A DNA stretch of 64,000 nt from Pseudomonas sp. FP1742 (GCF_030687145.1 NZ_CP117460.1:3844001-3908000); one strand, 5' to 3'. Shown: positions 15,855 to 26,042, counted from the first letter of the stretch. The notes: generated from the letters alone by a model not told the origin. Numbers and translations: made by a program.

Positions 15855-16943
15855 ATGAACTCGTCCGTCTCTGCTCTGCCGCTGTCCACCTTGAGCCCTG
15901 CCAATGAAGCGCTGACCTTGCGTCTCCCCAGCTCATTGCAACTCAAACAGCAACTGCCTCTCAGCAACGCCCTGACCCAGCAAGTCGCCGCCCACCGTCA
16001 ATCGGTCCGCGCGATCCTCAACGGTGAAGACTCCCGCTTGTTGGTAATCGTCGGTCCCTGCTCGATTCACGATCCCCGTTCAGCCCTCGAATACGCCACC
16101 CACCTGGCCCGCCTGTCGGCGCAAGTCAGCGATGAGATGCTGCTGGTGATGCGCGCCTACGTCGAAAAACCCCGCACCACGGTCGGCTGGAAAGGCCTGG
16201 CCTACGACCCGCATCTGGATGGTAGCGATGACATGGCAGGCGGCTTGACCCTGTCTCGCGAATTGATGCGCGAAATACTCCAGTTGGGCCTGCCCATTGC
16301 CACCGAGCTGTTGCAGCCGATGGCCGCCGGTTACTTTGACGATCTGCTGAGCTGGGTCGCGATTGGCGCCCGTACCACCGAATCGCAGATCCATCGGGAA
16401 ATGGCCAGCGGCCTGAGCATGCCGGTAGGGTTCAAGAACGGCACCGATGGCGGTGTGGCTGTCGCCAGCGACGCCATGCGCTCGGCCGCCCATCCCCATC
16501 GCCATTTCGGTATCGACAGCCAGGGGCATCCTGCGATCATTCAGACACCGGGCAACCCCGATACCCACCTGGTATTGCGTGGCGGCCATCGTGGCCCGAA
16601 CTACGACCGCGACAGTATCGCCAAGGTGCACAGCGATTTGACCAGACTCAAGATCCCGGCGCGGATCATGGTCGACTGCAGCCACGCCAACAGCGGTAAA
16701 GACCCGTTGCGTCAGCCCGCCGTGTTCAACGACGTACTTGAACAGCGCCTGCACGGCGATCACTCACTGATCGGCATGATGATCGAAAGCCATCTGTTCG
16801 AAGGCTGCCAACCACTGAGCCCCTCGCTGCGTTACGGAGTGTCGGTAACGGACGGCTGCCTTGGCTGGACCGGGACCGAGCAACTGTTGCTGCAAGCAGC
16901 CGAGCGTCTTGGTGCGCAGCGCCGTACCCAACAACCAAAGTGA
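15855..16943 (+). CDS. aroF: 3-deoxy-7-phosphoheptulonate (DAHP) synthase, class I
   Basis: A 362-residue AroAI-type enzyme joining phosphoenolpyruvate and erythrose 4-phosphate at the head of the shikimate pathway. Motifs: VIVGPCSIHDPRSALEYA (about 68-85), RAYVEKPRTTVGWKGLA, GARTTESQIHREMASGLSMP, GFKNGTDGG, VLRGGHRGPNYD and VDCSHANSGKDP, covering the substrate- and metal-binding residues. The ATG at 15855 follows AGGAAG; an upstream ATG at 15789 lies inside the leader region. The aromatic leader in front implies repression by charged Phe, Tyr and Trp tRNAs as well as feedback inhibition; which amino acid inhibits this isozyme cannot be told. Confidence 0.93.
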   Translation: MNSSVSALPLSTLSPANEALTLRLPSSLQLKQQLPLSNALTQQVAAHRQSVRAILNGEDSRLLVIVGPCSIHDPRSALEYATHLARLSAQVSDEMLLVMRAYVEKPRTTVGWKGLAYDPHLDGSDDMAGGLTLSRELMREILQLGLPIATELLQPMAAGYFDDLLSWVAIGARTTESQIHREMASGLSMPVGFKNGTDGGVAVASDAMRSAAHPHRHFGIDSQGHPAIIQTPGNPDTHLVLRGGHRGPNYDRDSIAKVHSDLTRLKIPARIMVDCSHANSGKDPLRQPAVFNDVLEQRLHGDHSLIGMMIESHLFEGCQPLSPSLRYGVSVTDGCLGWTGTEQLLLQAAERLGAQRRTQQPK

Positions 16944-16950
16944 TCAGTGC

Positions 16951-16986
16951 CCGCCTTCCAGTTATCAATCGAAAACTGGAAGGCGG
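16951..16986 (+). terminator. Strong stem-loop after aroF, without T run
   Basis: CCGCCTTCCAGTT at 16951-16963 pairs perfectly with AACTGGAAGGCGG at 16974-16986 (13 bp, 10-base loop), 8 bases past the aroF stop. There is no T run, so it may be an RNA-stabilising end or a Rho-assisted terminator. The interval 16987-17287 shows no other feature beyond a somewhat AT-rich stretch at 17140-17220. Confidence 0.5.
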
Positions 16987-17287
16987 CTGCGTTGAATCGG
17001 CTTATGAATACGGCGCGGATCCGCGATTGCCATTGCCGGGCAATCGCGTCGGTTGGCACGGAAAAATGACGTGCCAGAGGTAGGTCATAGAGAGAAAGAA
17101 CTCCATCATCGTTAAAAAGATGTCTGGATATTCCGACCAAGACCTCATGTTCATTCGAACTTTCGTACCATTTCTATTCCTTTTTCATCAGGTTACAGCG
17201 GTTTTTTCATACATCGCCGAGCGGCTGACGTGCTTTAGAGTGCCCCCTCAAGCACACCCCCGACCTACTGCGAAAAAGGAAATGCAC

Positions 17288-18169
17288 ATGCTACGGAATG
17301 CAACCACTCACTATCCGATCCTGCTGGTACACGGGCTCTTCGGCTTCGATCGCATTGGCAAACTGGAGCTGTTCCATGACGTCAAACAGGCCCTGAGATA
17401 CGCCGGCGCGAGGGTTTTCATCCCGCACCTGTCGGCTACCCACAGCAATGAAGCCCGCGGCGAACAATTGTTGACGCAGATCGAACGGGTACTGCAAGGC
17501 ACCGGTGCAAGCAAAGTCAACCTGATCGGTCACAGCCAGGGCGCACTGGCTGCACGCTATGCAGGGGCGCTGGCGCCAGAGGTGGTCGCTTCAGTGACAT
17601 CGGTCAGCGGGCCGAACCATGGCTCGGAACTGGCCGATTTCCTGCGCAAGGCGCTGACGCCCGGGCGCCTGCCGGAACAGGTCGCCGGGGCGGTTGCCAC
17701 TCTGTTCGCCGACTTCCTTTCATTGCTCAGTGGCCATCGGCACCTGCCGCAGAACGCCATCGCCGCGCTCAATGCGCTGACCACCGAAGGTGTCGGCGCA
17801 TTCAACGACAAATACCCCCAAGGGTTGCCGAACACATGGGGCGGCAAGGGTCGCGAACGGGTGAATGGCGTGCGCTACTATTCCTGGAGCGGCACCCTGC
17901 AGGGAAACATCCTCGACGAGGGACTCTATGCACTCAATCCGCTGCATGGATTTCTTCGGGCTTTCTCCCACTACTTCACCACCGAAGCCGAACAGAATGA
18001 CGGCATGGTCGGCCGATTCAGCTCCCATCTGGGCAAAGTGATCCGCTCGGACTACCCGCTGGATCATCTGGACAGCCTCAGCCAGACCACGGGTCAGGTC
18101 CGCAAGGGTATCGACCCGATCACCCTGTATGTACAGCATGCCGAACGCTTGAGAAATGCCGGCCTTTAG
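17288..18169 (+). CDS. Triacylglycerol lipase, family I.1, P. fragi type
   Basis: A 293-residue alpha/beta hydrolase closely resembling the P. fragi lipase. The oxyanion region is YPILLVHGLFGFDRIG near residue 10, the nucleophile is Ser83 in GHSQGALAARYAG, the catalytic Asp is in EQNDGMVGRFSSHLG, and the catalytic His in DYPLDHLD. The start at 17288 is chosen because an AAAGG box lies at proper distance; ATG at 17282 is too close to it. No signal peptide is visible, unlike P. aeruginosa LipA, and no foldase gene is adjacent. So either secretion uses another route or the enzyme is retained in the cell. Confidence 0.88.
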   Translation: MLRNATTHYPILLVHGLFGFDRIGKLELFHDVKQALRYAGARVFIPHLSATHSNEARGEQLLTQIERVLQGTGASKVNLIGHSQGALAARYAGALAPEVVASVTSVSGPNHGSELADFLRKALTPGRLPEQVAGAVATLFADFLSLLSGHRHLPQNAIAALNALTTEGVGAFNDKYPQGLPNTWGGKGRERVNGVRYYSWSGTLQGNILDEGLYALNPLHGFLRAFSHYFTTEAEQNDGMVGRFSSHLGKVIRSDYPLDHLDSLSQTTGQVRKGIDPITLYVQHAERLRNAGL

Positions 18170-18264
18170 GCAACGCCTTAAGCTGGACGGAACTTTGAGA
18201 AGAAATAGCCCACTGAATCCGGTAGGCTCCGCATTTTACTGAACATTGAATGGAGTATTTTCCC

Positions 18265-18546
18265 ATGGCCAAAGCCACTGCCCGTCACATCCTGGTATCC
18301 AGCGAAGCCAAGTGCAACGAACTCAAGGCCCAGATCGAAGGCGGCGCCGATTTCGCCGAAGTCGCCAAAGCCAACTCCACCTGCCCATCGAGCCGCCAGG
18401 GCGGTGACCTGGGTTCGTTCGGTCCTGGCCAGATGGTCAAGGAATTCGACACCGTGGTCTTCAGCGCACCGATCAACGTGGTGCAAGGCCCGGTCAAGAC
18501 CCAGTTCGGCTACCACCTGCTGGAAGTGACCAGCCGTCAGGACTGA
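18265..18546 (+). CDS. ppiC: Parvulin-type peptidyl-prolyl isomerase (PpiC-like)
   Basis: A 93-residue free-standing parvulin, the size of E. coli PpiC. Conserved segments are ARHILVSSEAKCNELK, FAEVAKANSTCPSSRQGG, GDLGSFGPGQMVKEFD and VVQGPVKTQFGYHLLEV. There is no signal peptide, so it is cytoplasmic. ATG at 18265 follows GGAG. A close paralogue is at 34406-34681. Confidence 0.93.
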   Translation: MAKATARHILVSSEAKCNELKAQIEGGADFAEVAKANSTCPSSRQGGDLGSFGPGQMVKEFDTVVFSAPINVVQGPVKTQFGYHLLEVTSRQD

Positions 18547-18565
18547 TCAACCCCTGAGTTTTCTG

Positions 18566-18602
18566 CACAACGGCCCGCCTTTTTGGTGGGCCGTTGTGTT
18601 TT
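18566..18602 (+). terminator. Terminator after ppiC
   Basis: CACAACGGCCCGCC / GGTGGGCCGTTGTG, a 14-bp stem with one G-T pair and a TTTTT loop, followed by TTTTCGTT, 20 bases past the stop. Confidence 0.9.
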
Positions 18603-18682
18603 CGTTACGTGATACGGCTGGCGAGGGACGCGCCGCTAGCGTACAAATTGTGCTTATCGATCACCCGGCTCTAAGGCTGACA

Positions 18683-20551
18683 ATGCGACTGGTTTTCCCC
18701 ACTTTGTTGTTCACTGCCGTGGCCCTGTTGTTGGGCGCCGCCGGTGTGAACGCTGCACCGCAACATGCGTTGACCGTGTACGGTGAACCGGCGAAGTATC
18801 CCGCCGGCTTCAGCCATTTCGCCTACACCAACCTGCAAGCGCCCAAGGGCGGCACGATGCGTCGCTCGGCGCTGGAAATCGGTCATTTCGACCATATCCT
18901 GCCGTACATCGACAAGGGTATTGGCGTCACGCAGATCGACGGGCTGATCTACTCGCCCCTGGCCGTGCGCTCGCTGGATGAGCCCTATACCGTGTACGGG
19001 CTGGTGGCGCAGCAGATGGAACGTTCCGACGACGGACTGTCCCTGCGCTTCTACCTGAACCCGAAGGCCCGTTTCGCCGACGGCAAGCCGATCACCGCCG
19101 AAGACGTGCGCTACACCTTCGACCTGCTGATGACCCAGGGCAGCCTGCGCTATCGCACGCAATTCGCCGACGTCAAAGGCCTGGAAGTGGAGTCACCGCT
19201 AACCATTCGCTTCGATTTCAAGAGCAACGAAAACCGCACCCTGCCCCTCGACATCGCCACCTTGCCGGTGCTTCCCGAACACTGGTGGAAGACCCGCGAC
19301 TTCGCCAATGGTGGCGGTTACGAACCGCCGCTGGGCAGCGGGCCGTATCGCGTGAGCAAGGTCGACTCCGGGCGCAGCATCACCTTCGAGCGTAACGCCG
19401 ACTGGTGGGGCAAGGATTTACCGGTCAGCCGCGGCCTGTACAACTTCGATCACTTCAGCATCGAGTACTTCGGCGACACCGACGTCGCCCGCCAGGTCCT
19501 GCGTGGCGGTGCCTATGACTACAACCGCGAATTTTCCGCCACCGCCTACTCCATCGGCTATGAGAGCCCCGCCCTGAGGGACGGTCGCTTGCAAAAGGCC
19601 CACCTGGCAAGACAGGCACCGCAACCGTCCCAGGGCTTTGTGTTCAACCTGCAAAACCCGATGTTCCAGGATCGCCGGGTGCGCCAGGCCCTGGCCATGC
19701 TCTGGGATTTCGAGTGGAGCAATCGGCAGATGATGCGCGACCTGTACATTCGCCAGCAGAGCTTTTTTTCCAACACCGACCTCGCCGCCCGACAACTGCC
19801 CGACGCAGGTGAACGGGCGATTCTCGAACCGCTGCGCGGGCAGATCCCCGACGAAGTCTTCACCCAGGTCTTCGAGGCACCGAAAACCGACGGTAGCGGT
19901 CTGATACGCGACAAACAGTTGCAAGCCCTGGACCTGCTCGAACAGGCCGGCTGGAAACCCGATGGCGATCGACTGATCAACGCCGAAGGCCAACCGCTGA
20001 GCTTCACCTTCCTGGTCAGCCAGAACGGCATGGACCGATTGTTGCTGCCTTACAAGCGCACCCTGAAACAAATCGGCATCGACCTGAACATCCGTCGTAT
20101 CGACGCCTCCCAGTACGTGAACCGCCTGATGTCCCGGGACTACGACATGATTGTCACCGGTTACCCGGTCACTACCTCGCCAGGCAATGAGTTGTACAAC
20201 TACTTCGGCTCGGCGGCGGCCAATGATCCTGGCTCCAACAACTACATGGTGCTGAAGAACCCGGCGGTCGATACGCTGATCAACGGTCTGGTCCGCGCCA
20301 CTACCCAGGCCGACATGCTGCGCTACGCCCATGCCCTGGACCGCGTTCTGCAATGGAACTTCTATTGGATTCCCAACTATTACCCGCCAGGCAGCTCGAC
20401 CGTGTGGTGGAACCGCTTCGGTATTCCTTCTGTACAAGCAAGCAATGACGAAGCCATCGAGAGTTGGTGGGAAGTCAGCCCAACCCCTCTGACCAACGAA
20501 CAGATGACCGCCGAACTCATCAAGCGCGGCAAACCCGGAGGGCCACACTGA
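18683..20551 (+). CDS. Peptide ABC transporter substrate-binding protein (YejA/NppA-like)
   Basis: A 622-residue periplasmic binding protein of the dipeptide/oligopeptide type. The start at 18683 gives a clear signal peptide ([10 protein letters not shown], hydrophobic core, cleavage near VNA-APQ). Internal family segments include [21 protein letters not shown] and [15 protein letters not shown]. It heads a four-gene operon with two permeases and a double ATPase; the stop overlaps the next start by one base (TGATG). Related Yej/Npp systems import short peptides and Trojan-horse peptide-nucleotide antibiotics (microcin C, pacidamycins); whether this one does is inferred only from family. Confidence 0.9.
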   Translation: MRLVFPTLLFTAVALLLGAAGVNAAPQHALTVYGEPAKYPAGFSHFAYTNLQAPKGGTMRRSALEIGHFDHILPYIDKGIGVTQIDGLIYSPLAVRSLDEPYTVYGLVAQQMERSDDGLSLRFYLNPKARFADGKPITAEDVRYTFDLLMTQGSLRYRTQFADVKGLEVESPLTIRFDFKSNENRTLPLDIATLPVLPEHWWKTRDFANGGGYEPPLGSGPYRVSKVDSGRSITFERNADWWGKDLPVSRGLYNFDHFSIEYFGDTDVARQVLRGGAYDYNREFSATAYSIGYESPALRDGRLQKAHLARQAPQPSQGFVFNLQNPMFQDRRVRQALAMLWDFEWSNRQMMRDLYIRQQSFFSNTDLAARQLPDAGERAILEPLRGQIPDEVFTQVFEAPKTDGSGLIRDKQLQALDLLEQAGWKPDGDRLINAEGQPLSFTFLVSQNGMDRLLLPYKRTLKQIGIDLNIRRIDASQYVNRLMSRDYDMIVTGYPVTTSPGNELYNYFGSAAANDPGSNNYMVLKNPAVDTLINGLVRATTQADMLRYAHALDRVLQWNFYWIPNYYPPGSSTVWWNRFGIPSVQASNDEAIESWWEVSPTPLTNEQMTAELIKRGKPGGPH

Positions 20552-21612
20552 TGTGGGCTTACGTACTGCGGCGCCTGCTGCTGATCATCCCGACGCTGGT
20601 GATCATTCTTCTGGTCAATTTCATCATCGTCCAGGCCGCGCCCGGTGGCCCGGTGGAACAGGCCATCGCACACCTGCAAGGCATCGGTGGCGCCAGTGTC
20701 GGCGGCGGGTCCAGCGAGACCATGCACGGCAGCTCACGGGCCAGCCGTGGGCTCGACCCACAGTTGATTAAAGAAATCGAAAAGCAATATGGCTTCGACA
20801 AGCCGGCCCCGGAACGCCTGTGGCTGATGCTCAAGAGCTACGCCCACCTCGACTTTGGCAAGAGCTTTTTCCGCGGCGCCACGGTCACTGACCTGATCCT
20901 GGAAAAAATGCCGGTGACCATTTCCCTCGGGCTCTGGGCAACGCTGATCACTTATCTGGTGTCGATCCCTTTGGGCATCCGTAAAGCCGTACACCATGGC
21001 AGCCATTTCGATATCTGGAGCAGCACCGCGATCATCATCGGTTACGCCATGCCGGCGTTCCTGTTCGCGATGTTCCTGATCGTGGTCTTCGCCGGCGGCA
21101 CCTCATTGAACTGGTTTCCGGTGCGCGGCCTGGTCTCGGACAACTTCGAGTCGCTATCGACAGTGGGTAAAATCGCCGATTACTTCTGGCACCTGGTGCT
21201 GCCGGTCACGGCGCTGGTGGTCGGCGGTTTCGCAACCCTGACCATCCTCACCAAAAACTCGTTCCTCAATGAAATTACGCGTCAGTACGTGGTCACCGCC
21301 CGGGCCAAGGGCTTGAGCGAACGCCAGGTGCTTTACGGCCATGTGTTTCGCAACGCCATGTTGCTGGTGGTCTCGGGAATTCCCCAGGCCTTTATCAGTG
21401 TTTTCTTCGCCGGCTCGCTGCTGATCGAAGTGATTTTCTCCCTCGATGGCCTGGGTCGCATGAGTTACGAAGCGGCGGTATCGCGGGACTATCCGGTGGT
21501 ATTCGGTTCGCTGTTCATCTTCACCTTGTTCGGCCTGCTGATAAAAATCATCGGTGACCTGTGCTACACCCTGGTCGACCCGCGTATCGACTTCGCCGCG
21601 AGGAACGCCTGA
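20551..21612 (+). CDS. yejB: Peptide ABC transporter permease (YejB-like)
   Basis: A 353-residue permease with six predicted membrane segments. The N-terminus [16 protein letters not shown] is typical of the DppB/YejB family, and the EAA loop is visible around [20 protein letters not shown]. The start overlaps the upstream stop by one base and the end overlaps the next start by one base, so translation is coupled along the operon. Confidence 0.92.
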   Translation: MWAYVLRRLLLIIPTLVIILLVNFIIVQAAPGGPVEQAIAHLQGIGGASVGGGSSETMHGSSRASRGLDPQLIKEIEKQYGFDKPAPERLWLMLKSYAHLDFGKSFFRGATVTDLILEKMPVTISLGLWATLITYLVSIPLGIRKAVHHGSHFDIWSSTAIIIGYAMPAFLFAMFLIVVFAGGTSLNWFPVRGLVSDNFESLSTVGKIADYFWHLVLPVTALVVGGFATLTILTKNSFLNEITRQYVVTARAKGLSERQVLYGHVFRNAMLLVVSGIPQAFISVFFAGSLLIEVIFSLDGLGRMSYEAAVSRDYPVVFGSLFIFTLFGLLIKIIGDLCYTLVDPRIDFAARNA

Positions 21613-22634
21613 TGTTCAAACTCTCGCCGCTGGGCCGTCGCCGTTTCGAACGCTTCAAGAAAAACCGCCGGGGCTGGTGGTCGTTGTGGTTGTTTATCGG
21701 CCTGTTCCTGCTGACCCTGGGCGGCGAACTGATCGCCAATGACCAACCGCTGGTGCTCAGTTATCAGGGTTCGCTGTACTTCCCGGCGTTCAAACGCCAC
21801 ACCGAGCAAGAGTTCGGCGGCCAGTTGCCGTTTCAGGCCGATTTCCGCAGCGATTACGTGCAGAAGCTGATTCACAAGGGCAACGGCTGGATGCTGTTTG
21901 CGCCGATCCCGTTCAGCGACGACACGCCCAATTACGATCTCAACCAACCAGCGCCGAGCCCGCCATCGAAGGTCAACTGGCTGGGCACCGACGATCAGGC
22001 CCGGGACGTGCTGGCGCGAGTGATTTTCGGGGCGCGGGTGTCGATCCTGTTTGCGCTGATGCTGACGTTTATAAGCGCCTTGATCGGTATCGCCGCCGGT
22101 GCACTGCAGGGCTATTACGGCGGCTGGGTCGACCTGCTCGGTCAGCGCCTGCAGGAAGTCTGGTCGGGGTTGCCGGTGCTGTACCTGCTGATCATTCTGT
22201 CGGGCTTCGTCGAGCCGAATTTCTGGTGGCTGCTGGGGATCATGGCGCTGTTTTCCTGGCTGGCCCTGGTGGACGTGGTGCGCGCCGAGTTCCTGCGCGG
22301 ACGCAACCTGGAATACGTCAAAGCCGCCCGGGCGCTGGGCCTGACCGACCGTAAAGTGATCGTGCGGCACATTCTGCCCAATGCGATGAACGCCACCCTG
22401 AGTTATCTGCCGTTCATCCTGACCGGGGCGATTTCCACCCTCACGGCGCTGGATTTCCTCGGTTTCGGCATGCCGGCCGGCAGTGCGTCACTGGGCGAAT
22501 TGATTGGCCAAGGCAAGCAGAACCTGCAAGCGCCGTGGCTGGGGCTGACGGCGTTTTTCACCCTGGCGCTGATTCTTTCTTTGCTGGTGTTCATTGGCGA
22601 GGCGTTGCGTGATGCCTTTGACCCTCGTTCTTGA
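21612..22634 (+). CDS. yejE: Peptide ABC transporter permease (YejE-like)
   Basis: A 340-residue permease. The N-terminus (LGRRRFERFKKNRRGWWSLW) is basic and precedes the first membrane helix; a large periplasmic loop follows, then the DppC-type membrane domain with the EAA motif around EYVKAARALGLTDRKVI. The ATG at 21612 shares a base with the upstream stop. Confidence 0.92.
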   Translation: MFKLSPLGRRRFERFKKNRRGWWSLWLFIGLFLLTLGGELIANDQPLVLSYQGSLYFPAFKRHTEQEFGGQLPFQADFRSDYVQKLIHKGNGWMLFAPIPFSDDTPNYDLNQPAPSPPSKVNWLGTDDQARDVLARVIFGARVSILFALMLTFISALIGIAAGALQGYYGGWVDLLGQRLQEVWSGLPVLYLLIILSGFVEPNFWWLLGIMALFSWLALVDVVRAEFLRGRNLEYVKAARALGLTDRKVIVRHILPNAMNATLSYLPFILTGAISTLTALDFLGFGMPAGSASLGELIGQGKQNLQAPWLGLTAFFTLALILSLLVFIGEALRDAFDPRS

Positions 22635-22648
22635 AGCGGACTGGTGAA

Positions 22649-24229
22649 ATGACTGACAACCTGATCGAAATCCGTGACCTCAACGTGGCCTTCAGTGGCC
22701 AGACCGTGGTGCGCAACCTATCTCTGGACATTCGCCCCGGCGAATGCCTGGCACTGGTCGGCGAATCGGGTTGCGGCAAGTCGGTGACTGCCCACTCGAT
22801 CCTGCAACTGCTGCCCGAAAGCGGTACACAAACCACCGGCAGCATTCGCTATCGCGGCCAGGAATTGATCGGCGCCGATGCCAAGGTTTTGCGCGAACTG
22901 CGTGGCAACCGGATCGCGATAATCTTCCAGGAGCCGATGACCTCCCTCAATCCGCTGCACAGCATCGAAAAGCAGATCGGCGAAACCCTGCTGCTGCACA
23001 GAGGATTGGGCGGCAAAGCGGCGCAAGCGCGGATTCTCGAACTACTGCAACTGGTGGGCATCCAGAAACCCGAAGAGCGGCTCAAGGCCTACCCGCACCA
23101 ACTGTCCGGTGGCCAGCGGCAACGGGTGATGATCGCCATGGCCCTGGCCTGCGAACCGGAATTGCTGATCGCCGACGAGCCGACCACCGCGCTGGATGTG
23201 ACGGTGCAGCGCAAGATCCTGCGGCTGCTCAAATCCCTGCAACAGCAGCTTGGCATGTCGCTGCTGCTGATCAGCCACGACCTCAATCTGGTGCGCAGCA
23301 TGGCCCAGCGCGTGTGCGTGATGCACGCCGGGGAAATCGTCGAGCAGGCACCTTGCGAAACGCTGTTCACCGAGCCGAAACACCCTTACAGCTGCATGCT
23401 GCTGAACGCCGAGCCGGAAGGTGAAGCCCTGCCCCGGGACGAGCGTGAAAACGTGCTGGAAGTGGAGAATCTGCAAGTGCAGTTCACCCTCGGTGGCGGG
23501 CTGTTCCAGCGTAAGACTTACCTGCGCGCAGTGGACGGCATCAGCCTGAACGTTCAGCGCGGCAAGACCCTGGGCATCGTCGGTGAGTCCGGTTCGGGCA
23601 AGTCAACGCTCGGTCAGGCAATCCTGCGCCTGCTTGATTCCGAAGGCAGCATTCGCTTTCAGGGGCAGGCACTGGATGGCCTGACGCAAAAACAGCTGCG
23701 GCCATGGCGCAAGAAGATGCAGGTGGTGTTCCAGGACCCGTTCGGCAGCCTCAGCCCGCGAATGTCCGTGGCGCAGATCATCAGTGAAGGCCTTGAGGTC
23801 CATAGCCAGTCCACCCCTGACGAATGCGAGTCCCAGGTAATCCGGGTGTTGGAAGAAGTCGGCCTCGACCCGCAAAGCCGTCATCGCTACCCGCACGAGT
23901 TCTCCGGCGGGCAGCGCCAACGCATTGCCATTGCCCGCGCGCTAGTGCTGAAGCCGGCGTTGATCCTGCTCGACGAACCGACCTCGGCGCTCGATCGCAC
24001 GGTGCAAAAACAAGTGGTCGCCCTGCTCCGCCAGCTTCAGGAGAAATATGGCCTGACCTACCTGTTCATCAGCCACGACCTGGCGGTGGTGCGTGCCCTG
24101 GCCCACGACATGATCGTGATCAAGGACGGCAAAGTGGTGGAAAGCGGCGCCAGCCACACGGTGTTCGAATCACCGCAGCACCCGTACACCAAAGAGCTGT
24201 TGGCGGCGGCGCATCCGGGGTTGGCATAA
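22649..24229 (+). CDS. yejF: Peptide ABC transporter, fused double ATP-binding protein (YejF-like)
   Basis: A 526-residue protein with two complete ABC domains. The first has Walker A GESGCGKS near residue 40, signature [15 protein letters not shown] and Walker [13 protein letters not shown]; the second has GESGSGKS near 318, signature [15 protein letters not shown] and [12 protein letters not shown]. Both end with the oligopeptide-family extension ([22 protein letters not shown]). It starts 14 bases after the permease stop and closes the operon. Confidence 0.94.
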   Translation: MTDNLIEIRDLNVAFSGQTVVRNLSLDIRPGECLALVGESGCGKSVTAHSILQLLPESGTQTTGSIRYRGQELIGADAKVLRELRGNRIAIIFQEPMTSLNPLHSIEKQIGETLLLHRGLGGKAAQARILELLQLVGIQKPEERLKAYPHQLSGGQRQRVMIAMALACEPELLIADEPTTALDVTVQRKILRLLKSLQQQLGMSLLLISHDLNLVRSMAQRVCVMHAGEIVEQAPCETLFTEPKHPYSCMLLNAEPEGEALPRDERENVLEVENLQVQFTLGGGLFQRKTYLRAVDGISLNVQRGKTLGIVGESGSGKSTLGQAILRLLDSEGSIRFQGQALDGLTQKQLRPWRKKMQVVFQDPFGSLSPRMSVAQIISEGLEVHSQSTPDECESQVIRVLEEVGLDPQSRHRYPHEFSGGQRQRIAIARALVLKPALILLDEPTSALDRTVQKQVVALLRQLQEKYGLTYLFISHDLAVVRALAHDMIVIKDGKVVESGASHTVFESPQHPYTKELLAAAHPGLA

Positions 24230-24260
24230 TCTCGTTTACGCCGATGAACCGCGTCGCGGC

Positions 24261-24338
24261 CATCGCGGACGAGCCCGCTCCCACACTGGAATGCATTAAC
24301 ACCACAATTCAAATGTGGGAGCGGGCTTGCTCGCGAAG
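24261..24338. repeat. REPIN (inverted REP pair)
   Basis: Two inverted REP sequences, GAGCCCGCTCCCACA on the left and TGTGGGAGCGGGCTTGCTCGCG on the right, with about 30 bases between. It fills the gap between yejF and the sigma-54 activator gene. Confidence 0.88.
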
Positions 24339-24377
24339 AGGCCCGCACAAACACCACACATCTTGGACATAAAGCCC

Positions 24378-25784
24378 ATGAACACCACCGAAAGCCTCAA
24401 GGACTACCAGCGCGTTCGCACCCTGGCGATCCGCTCGCTGTTCGAGATCATCGAGCAATCGAGCGAAGGCACGGTGATTGTCGACCGCGATGCGAACATT
24501 GTCTGGATGAACGAGCGCTATGCCCGGCGATTCGGCCTGGAGTCGGCCGCAGGTGCGATCGGCAGGGCCTGTGAAAGCGTGATCCCCGGCAGCCTGTTGC
24601 GTGAGGTGGTGCGCACCGGACGGCCGATCCTGCTGGACATGCAAGACACCCCCAAAGAACCGCTGGTGGTGATGCGCCTGCCGATTCACGACGATGCCGG
24701 CGCGGTGATCGGCGCCATCGGTTTTGCCCTGTTCGACGAATTGCGCAGCCTGTCGCCAATGCTCAAGCGCTACCTGAGCATGCAGGAAGAACTGGCGTCC
24801 ACCCGCTCGCTGCTGCGGGCGCGACAGACCAAGTACAACTTCGCGCACTTCATCGGCACCAGCGCCGCCAGCCTCGAAGTCAAACGCCGCGCCCGACGCA
24901 GCGCCAGCGCCGAGTCGCCGGTGTTGTTGCTCGGTGAAACCGGCACCGGCAAGGAACTGCTGGCCCAGGCGATCCACGGCGCATCGCCCCGGGCGCATAA
25001 GGCCTTCGTCAGCATCAACAGCGCAGCGATTCCCGAGTCGCTGCTGGAAGCCGAATTCTTCGGCACCGCGCCCGGCGCATTCACCGGCGCCGATCGCAAG
25101 GGTCGCGCCGGCAAGTTGCAAATTGCCCAGGGCGGCACGCTGTTTCTCGACGAAATCGGCGACATGCCGCTGCCGCTGCAAAGCAAGTTGCTACGGGTGT
25201 TGCAGGAGAAGGAGTTCGAACCGGTGGGCTCCAACGAAGTGATTCAGAGTGATGTGCGCGTGATCGCCGCCACTTCCACCGATCTGGTGGCGGCGATCAA
25301 ACGCGGCGAGTTTCGCGCCGACTTGTATTACCGCCTGAACGTGCTGCCGATTCAGGTCCCACCCCTGCGTGATCGCCTCGACGATCTGCCGGCCCTCAGT
25401 GAAGCGATCCTTGAGGAGCTGCGCAGCCAGCACGAATTGAACCCCGAAGCCCTGGAATTGTTGGGGCAACACGCCTGGCCGGGGAACATTCGTGAACTGC
25501 GCAACGTGCTGGAACGGGCGGCGTTGCTCAGTGATGACTTGATGCTGAACGCGGCGGATATCCGCGCGGCGATTGGCAGCTTTAGCCCGGTGGAGCGTGC
25601 GGCGCCTGTGTCCCTTGAGCCGATTGGCCATGAAACCTTCAGTGAGGCTCGCGAACGGTTTGATCGGCAGTTGATTGAATCGACCCTCGCGCAATGCGGT
25701 GGGAAGGTGATCGAAGCGGCGGCGCGGTTGGGGCTGGGGCGGTCGACGTTGTACAAGAAGATGGTGGCGTTGGGGATGACTTAG
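24378..25784 (+). CDS. hbcR: Sigma-54-dependent activator of the 3-hydroxybutyrate genes (HbcR-like)
   Basis: A 468-residue enhancer-binding protein. An N-terminal PAS-like sensor (about 15-130, LFEIIEQSSEGTVIVDRDANI) precedes the AAA+ domain with Walker A GETGTGKE at about 186, the sigma-54 contact loop GAFTGA at about 233, and Walker B GGTLFLDEIGDMPL; a Fis-type HTH ends the protein (EAAARLGLGRSTLYKKM). Directly downstream are a permease, 3-hydroxybutyrate dehydrogenase and acetoacetyl-CoA synthetase, the same set as the P. aeruginosa PA2005 (HbcR) locus. A -24/-12 promoter and three repeated sites lie before the permease. The ligand is not known from sequence. Confidence 0.87.
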   Translation: MNTTESLKDYQRVRTLAIRSLFEIIEQSSEGTVIVDRDANIVWMNERYARRFGLESAAGAIGRACESVIPGSLLREVVRTGRPILLDMQDTPKEPLVVMRLPIHDDAGAVIGAIGFALFDELRSLSPMLKRYLSMQEELASTRSLLRARQTKYNFAHFIGTSAASLEVKRRARRSASAESPVLLLGETGTGKELLAQAIHGASPRAHKAFVSINSAAIPESLLEAEFFGTAPGAFTGADRKGRAGKLQIAQGGTLFLDEIGDMPLPLQSKLLRVLQEKEFEPVGSNEVIQSDVRVIAATSTDLVAAIKRGEFRADLYYRLNVLPIQVPPLRDRLDDLPALSEAILEELRSQHELNPEALELLGQHAWPGNIRELRNVLERAALLSDDLMLNAADIRAAIGSFSPVERAAPVSLEPIGHETFSEARERFDRQLIESTLAQCGGKVIEAAARLGLGRSTLYKKMVALGMT

Positions 25785-25799
25785 TCTCAATAAAGAGAC
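25784..25799. promoter_or_regulatory. Putative activator site A
   Basis: GTCTCAATAAAGAGAC, a perfect 5-bp inverted repeat with a 6-bp centre, overlapping the end of the activator stop codon region. It matches sites B and C at 12 or more of 16 positions. Confidence 0.6.
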
Positions 25800-25803
25800 A
25801 TAA

Positions 25804-25819
25804 ATCTCTATTGTTAGAC
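25804..25819. promoter_or_regulatory. Putative activator site B
   Basis: On the minus strand GTCTAACAATAGAGAT; 20 bp centre to centre from site A, so on the same face of the helix. Confidence 0.6.
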
Positions 25820-25843
25820 ATGGCCTCTTGAGCGCTGCGCGCT

Positions 25844-25927
25844 CTTCGCGAGCAAGCCCGCTCCCACAGTTTGACCAGGTCCCTCATAGGAATGCGGTCG
25901 AATGTGGGAGCGGGCTTGCTCGCGAAA
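25844..25927. repeat. REPIN between activator sites
   Basis: Inverted REP pair, TTCGCGAGCAAGCCCGCTCC on the left and GGAGCGGGCTTGCTCGCGAA on the right. It separates sites A and B from site C in the permease upstream region. Confidence 0.9.
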
Positions 25928-25948
25928 GAGCCAGACCGGCAAACAGAA

Positions 25949-25964
25949 GTCTCAAAATAGAGAT
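25949..25964. promoter_or_regulatory. Putative activator site C
   Basis: GTCTCAAAATAGAGAT, about 78 bp upstream of the -24/-12 promoter, a typical distance for an enhancer-binding protein. Confidence 0.6.
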
Positions 25965-26025
25965 AATGACTTCAAACTCAACGCACAAAACAAATAATTT
26001 CTTTATATTTCAATGTGTTAACCGA

Positions 26026-26042
26026 TTGGCACGAAACTCGCT
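26026..26042 (+). promoter_or_regulatory. Sigma-54 (-24/-12) promoter
   Basis: TTGGCACGAAACTCGCT: TGGCAC at 26027-26032 and the GC of the -12 element at 40-41, with GG-to-GC spacing right for RpoN. The -12 reads TCGC in place of TTGC, one mismatch. It is about 57 bases upstream of the permease start. Confidence 0.8.

Noticed and set aside
16987..17287. N-terminal extension of the lipase from 17120
   Set aside because: The extra 56 residues are unlike a signal peptide with a cleavage site, and AAAGG points to ATG 17288.
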